DNA of 64,000 nucleotides from an uncultured Flavobacteriaceae bacterium (GTDB lineage: Bacteria > Bacteroidota > Bacteroidia > Flavobacteriales > Flavobacteriaceae). The position numbers and the translations under genes were made by a program. Shown here piece by piece: positions 61,128-64,000 of this stretch. The DNA lies in NCBI GenBank assembly GCA_905181825.1, contig CAJIZJ010000012.1, forward strand, positions 1-64,000, given 5' to 3'. The notes below the pieces were generated by a model. The model did not search any database. It had not been told where the DNA came from and saw only the letters and a list, made by a program, of their open reading frames with translations. Positions within the stretch are counted from its first letter, which is position 1. Every line of letters starts with the position of its first letter.

Positions 61128-61982
61128 ATGAATAAAATTTATGCATTCGGAATTACAGCATTACTAATGTTGGTTTCATGTGGACCAAACAAAGAGTTAG
61201 TAGCTGCGCAAGAGAAGTTGAAAAACACTCAAGATTTATTAAATACATCAACTGTAAAATTAAATAGTTGTTTATCAGATAAAGCAGTAGCAGACGCAAG
61301 TCTAGATGCTTTGAAAGATCAAGTAATTGATTTAAGGAAAACTAATGATGCGCTTATTAGTAGTACTAAAGAAATAACACTTTTAACTTCAAAAGGAGCT
61401 GATAACTTAGAAAAAACTCTTGAAAGTCTTCAAGAAAGAGATTTAAAAATTAACCGGTTACAAGATGCAATCACCAAAAAAGACAGTGTTACTTTAGCTA
61501 TTGTATCTAGTTTAAAGAAATCTGTAGGTATTGATGATCCAGACATTGAAATTAATGTTGAAAAAGGAGTTGTATTCATATCTATTGCAGATAAATTACT
61601 ATTTAAAAGCGGTAGTTTCATCGTTACCGAAAAAGCAAAATCTGTCCTTGAAAAAGTGGCTAAGGTAATTTCTGATAAGCCAAATTTTGAAGCTATGATT
61701 GAAGGACATACAGACAGCCAATCTTACTCAAATGGAATCTTAGTTGATAATTGGGATTTAAGTGTTAAACGATCTACTTCTATAATTAGAGAACTGCAAA
61801 CTATGGGAGTAAATCCTGCGCAATTAATTGCTGCTGGACGTAGTAGCTATGTTCCTCTAACAGATAACGACACTGCTGAAAACAGAGCTAAAAATAGAAG
61901 GACACGTGTTGTTGTACTTCCTAAAATTGATCAGTTTTATGAAATGATAGAAAGTGAAATGAAAGCTCTCTCTGGTCAATAA
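61128..61982 (+). CDS. OmpA-family lipoprotein with coiled-coil
   Basis: LMLVSCGPNKE lipobox, coiled-coil, IEGHTDSQSYSNG..NWDLSVKRSTSIIRELQTMGVNPAQLIAAGRS, NRRTRVVVLP. Confidence 0.93.
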   Translation: MNKIYAFGITALLMLVSCGPNKELVAAQEKLKNTQDLLNTSTVKLNSCLSDKAVADASLDALKDQVIDLRKTNDALISSTKEITLLTSKGADNLEKTLESLQERDLKINRLQDAITKKDSVTLAIVSSLKKSVGIDDPDIEINVEKGVVFISIADKLLFKSGSFIVTEKAKSVLEKVAKVISDKPNFEAMIEGHTDSQSYSNGILVDNWDLSVKRSTSIIRELQTMGVNPAQLIAAGRSSYVPLTDNDTAENRAKNRRTRVVVLPKIDQFYEMIESEMKALSGQ

Positions 61983-62006
61983 AATACACAAATAATAGAT
62001 AAATTA

Positions 62007-62037
62007 TAAAAGCCCACCGTTTTGGTTGGGCTTTTTA
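62007..62037 (+). terminator. Hairpin terminator after OmpA-like gene
   Basis: AAAAGCCCACC-GTTTT-GGTTGGGCTTTTT with one bulge. Confidence 0.8.
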
Positions 62038-62068
62038 TTTGATAGCTAATAGCTTTATTTTATATTTG
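62038..62068 (+). promoter_or_regulatory. Putative Bacteroidetes-type promoter of pheT
   Basis: TTTG - 19 nt - TATATTTG, matching -33 TTG / -7 TANNTTTG, 24 nt before ATG. Confidence 0.55.
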
Positions 62069-62091
62069 CTCAAAAGCTATAACACCCTACA

Positions 62092-64000
62092 ATGAAGATA
62101 TCATATAACTGGTTAAAACAATTTATAAAAATTGATTGGAGTGCTGAGAAAACCTCAGAACTACTGACAGATCTAGGACTAGAGGTTGAAGGGCTAGAGA
62201 CCTTTCAATCGATTAAAGGAGGTCTAAAAGGAATTAAAGTAGGACATGTACTAACATGTGAACAACACCCAAATGCTGATCGATTAAAAATTACAACGAT
62301 TGATATTGGAGATAAGTTGCCATTAAATATTGTTTGTGGGGCACTAAATGTGGATAAAGGTCAGAAAGTAGCTGTTGCCACTGTTGGAACAACTTTATAC
62401 ACTGCTGAAGGTGAAGCATGGACTATAAAAAAAGGTAAAATAAGAGGCGAAGAAAGTCACGGAATGTTATGTGCTGAAGATGAATTAGGGTTAGGGAAAT
62501 CACATGACGGAATTATGATTTTAGATTCCTCTTTAGAAATTGGAGCTTTCCTAGCTGACCATTACAATGTTGAAGAAGACTTGGTTTTTGAAATTGGGCT
62601 TACCCCTAATCGGGCAGACGCCATGAGTCACTATGGAACTGCTCGTGATCTAATGGCTGGCATGTCACAACATGGAATAAACACAAAGTTAATTAGCCCT
62701 TCTGTTTCTGGGTTTCATATCGACAACAGAGGACTTAAAATTGATATTAATATTGATAACAAAATAAAGGCACCTCGATATTGTGGTTTAACAATTTCAA
62801 ATATTGTTGTTAAAGAATCTCCTATATGGCTACAAAACCGACTAAAATCTATTGGACTAAGCCCAATAAATAATATTGTAGATGCAACTAATTATGTGTT
62901 ACATGATTTAGGACAGCCTTTGCATGCATTTGATGCAGAAAAAATTTCTGGTAAGAAAATTAATGTTCAAACCGTAAAGACAGGAACAAAGTTCGTGACA
63001 TTAGATGGTGTTGAACGCATCTTACATGAAGAGGATTTAATGATTTGTGATGCTGATAAACCTTTGTGTATCGCTGGAGTATTTGGAGGTGAAAACTCAG
63101 GTATTTCTGAAAATACATCCTCGATATTTTTAGAAAGTGCTTATTTTAATCCTGTGAGTATTAGAAAAACTGCAAAACGACATGCTCTAAACACTGATGC
63201 TTCATTTAGATTTGAACGAGGTATAGATCCAAATATTACCAAATACGCACTCAAAAGAGCAGCTTTGTTAATCACTGAAATTGCGGGTGGAAAAATATCT
63301 AGTGATTTAATTGATGAATATCCTAAAAAAATTAATGATTCTCAAGTGTTTTTGAGTTTTGACAAGACAAATAAGTTAATTGGTCAGGAAATCCCAAAAG
63401 AAACAATTAAAAGCATTCTTAGCGCTTTAGAAATAAAAGTTAATAACATCACAGAAACGGGTCTTGGACTTACAATACCAGCTTACAGAAATGATGTACA
63501 ACGAGAAGTAGATGTAATTGAAGAGATATTAAGAGTCTATGGATACAATAATATTGGTATTACAAATAAATTAAATGCATCCATTTCAAACACTTCTAAA
63601 TTTGAAAATCATAAAATTGAAACTATTGTTGCCAATCAATTAGTTGGACAAGGGTTTTTTGAAATCATGACAAACTCCTTAACTACAGACAAGTATGATT
63701 CTATCAGTACGCAACTAGACGCTGCTAATAATGTGAAAATATTGAACCCATTAAGTACCGACTTGTCTGTAATGCGCCAATCTCTAATTTTTTCTGGACT
63801 AGAAACTTTAGCGTTTAACATTAACCGCCAGCAAAGTGACTTAAAACTATTTGAGTTTGGTAAAACTTACCACAATGTAGATGGACGTAACGACGAATTC
63901 AATCAACTATCAGTCCTTATAACCGGTAATAAATCGGAAAAGCGATGGAACAGTGAAGAAACAGAGGTTAGTTATTTTTATCTAAAAGGACTAATTACTG
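62092..64000 (+). CDS. pheT: Phenylalanine--tRNA ligase beta subunit, 3'-truncated by window edge
   Basis: Starts MKISYNWLKQFIKIDWSAEKTSELLTDLGLEVEG; VGHVLTCEQHPNADRLKITTIDIG; no stop before window end, so absent from ORF track. Confidence 0.94.
   Translation, partial: MKISYNWLKQFIKIDWSAEKTSELLTDLGLEVEGLETFQSIKGGLKGIKVGHVLTCEQHPNADRLKITTIDIGDKLPLNIVCGALNVDKGQKVAVATVGTTLYTAEGEAWTIKKGKIRGEESHGMLCAEDELGLGKSHDGIMILDSSLEIGAFLADHYNVEEDLVFEIGLTPNRADAMSHYGTARDLMAGMSQHGINTKLISPSVSGFHIDNRGLKIDINIDNKIKAPRYCGLTISNIVVKESPIWLQNRLKSIGLSPINNIVDATNYVLHDLGQPLHAFDAEKISGKKINVQTVKTGTKFVTLDGVERILHEEDLMICDADKPLCIAGVFGGENSGISENTSSIFLESAYFNPVSIRKTAKRHALNTDASFRFERGIDPNITKYALKRAALLITEIAGGKISSDLIDEYPKKINDSQVFLSFDKTNKLIGQEIPKETIKSILSALEIKVNNITETGLGLTIPAYRNDVQREVDVIEEILRVYGYNNIGITNKLNASISNTSKFENHKIETIVANQLVGQGFFEIMTNSLTTDKYDSISTQLDAANNVKILNPLSTDLSVMRQSLIFSGLETLAFNINRQQSDLKLFEFGKTYHNVDGRNDEFNQLSVLITGNKSEKRWNSEETEVSYFYLKGLIT

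Noticed and set aside
63636-63821. 61-aa minus-strand ORF near the right edge
   Set aside because: Lies antisense within the truncated pheT reading frame, which is clearly the real gene.
1-64000. CRISPR arrays, prophage, IS elements, toxin-antitoxin or defence islands
   Set aside because: No regularly spaced repeats, transposase/integrase motifs or phage structural genes were seen; the window reads as core chromosome.

Overview
This 64 kb window is AT-rich chromosomal DNA from a Bacteroidetes lineage, most likely Flavobacteriaceae. Support comes from PorQ, CcsBA, BshB1, a fused 2-oxoacid dehydrogenase E1, TANNTTTG-type -7 elements and the synteny. It is mostly gene-dense core genome: DNA repair and replication (recG, uvrD/pcrA-like, uvrA, holA), translation (rpsA, tilS, Sua5/YrdC-type protein, tRNA-His, pheT truncated at the right edge), proteolysis (lon, rhomboid, M48, M28), redox (peroxiredoxin/thioredoxin, two MsrB, two lipoamide dehydrogenases, bshB1), envelope (glmM, LpxL-like acyltransferase, KdsC-like, porin-like and OmpA-like proteins, porQ) and several conserved unknowns. 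I saw no CRISPR array, prophage, IS element, rRNA or obvious defence island. The most unusual locus is 14895..17729. It encodes a 944-aa protein with an M1-aminopeptidase-like N-terminal half in which every expected zinc ligand appears to be lost, and a C-terminal half that looks like an outer-membrane beta-barrel. Other points worth a look are an orphan PD-(D/E)XK nuclease-like (HsdR_N) protein translationally coupled to a glycosyltransferase, eight of eleven convergent gene pairs with no room for a terminator (two sharing a TTAA stop), an ATGACTAA-coupled exported/cytosolic MsrB pair, a solitary ECF sigma factor, and near-identical terminator stems flanking one small gene. All product calls come from reading the translations; no database search was run.
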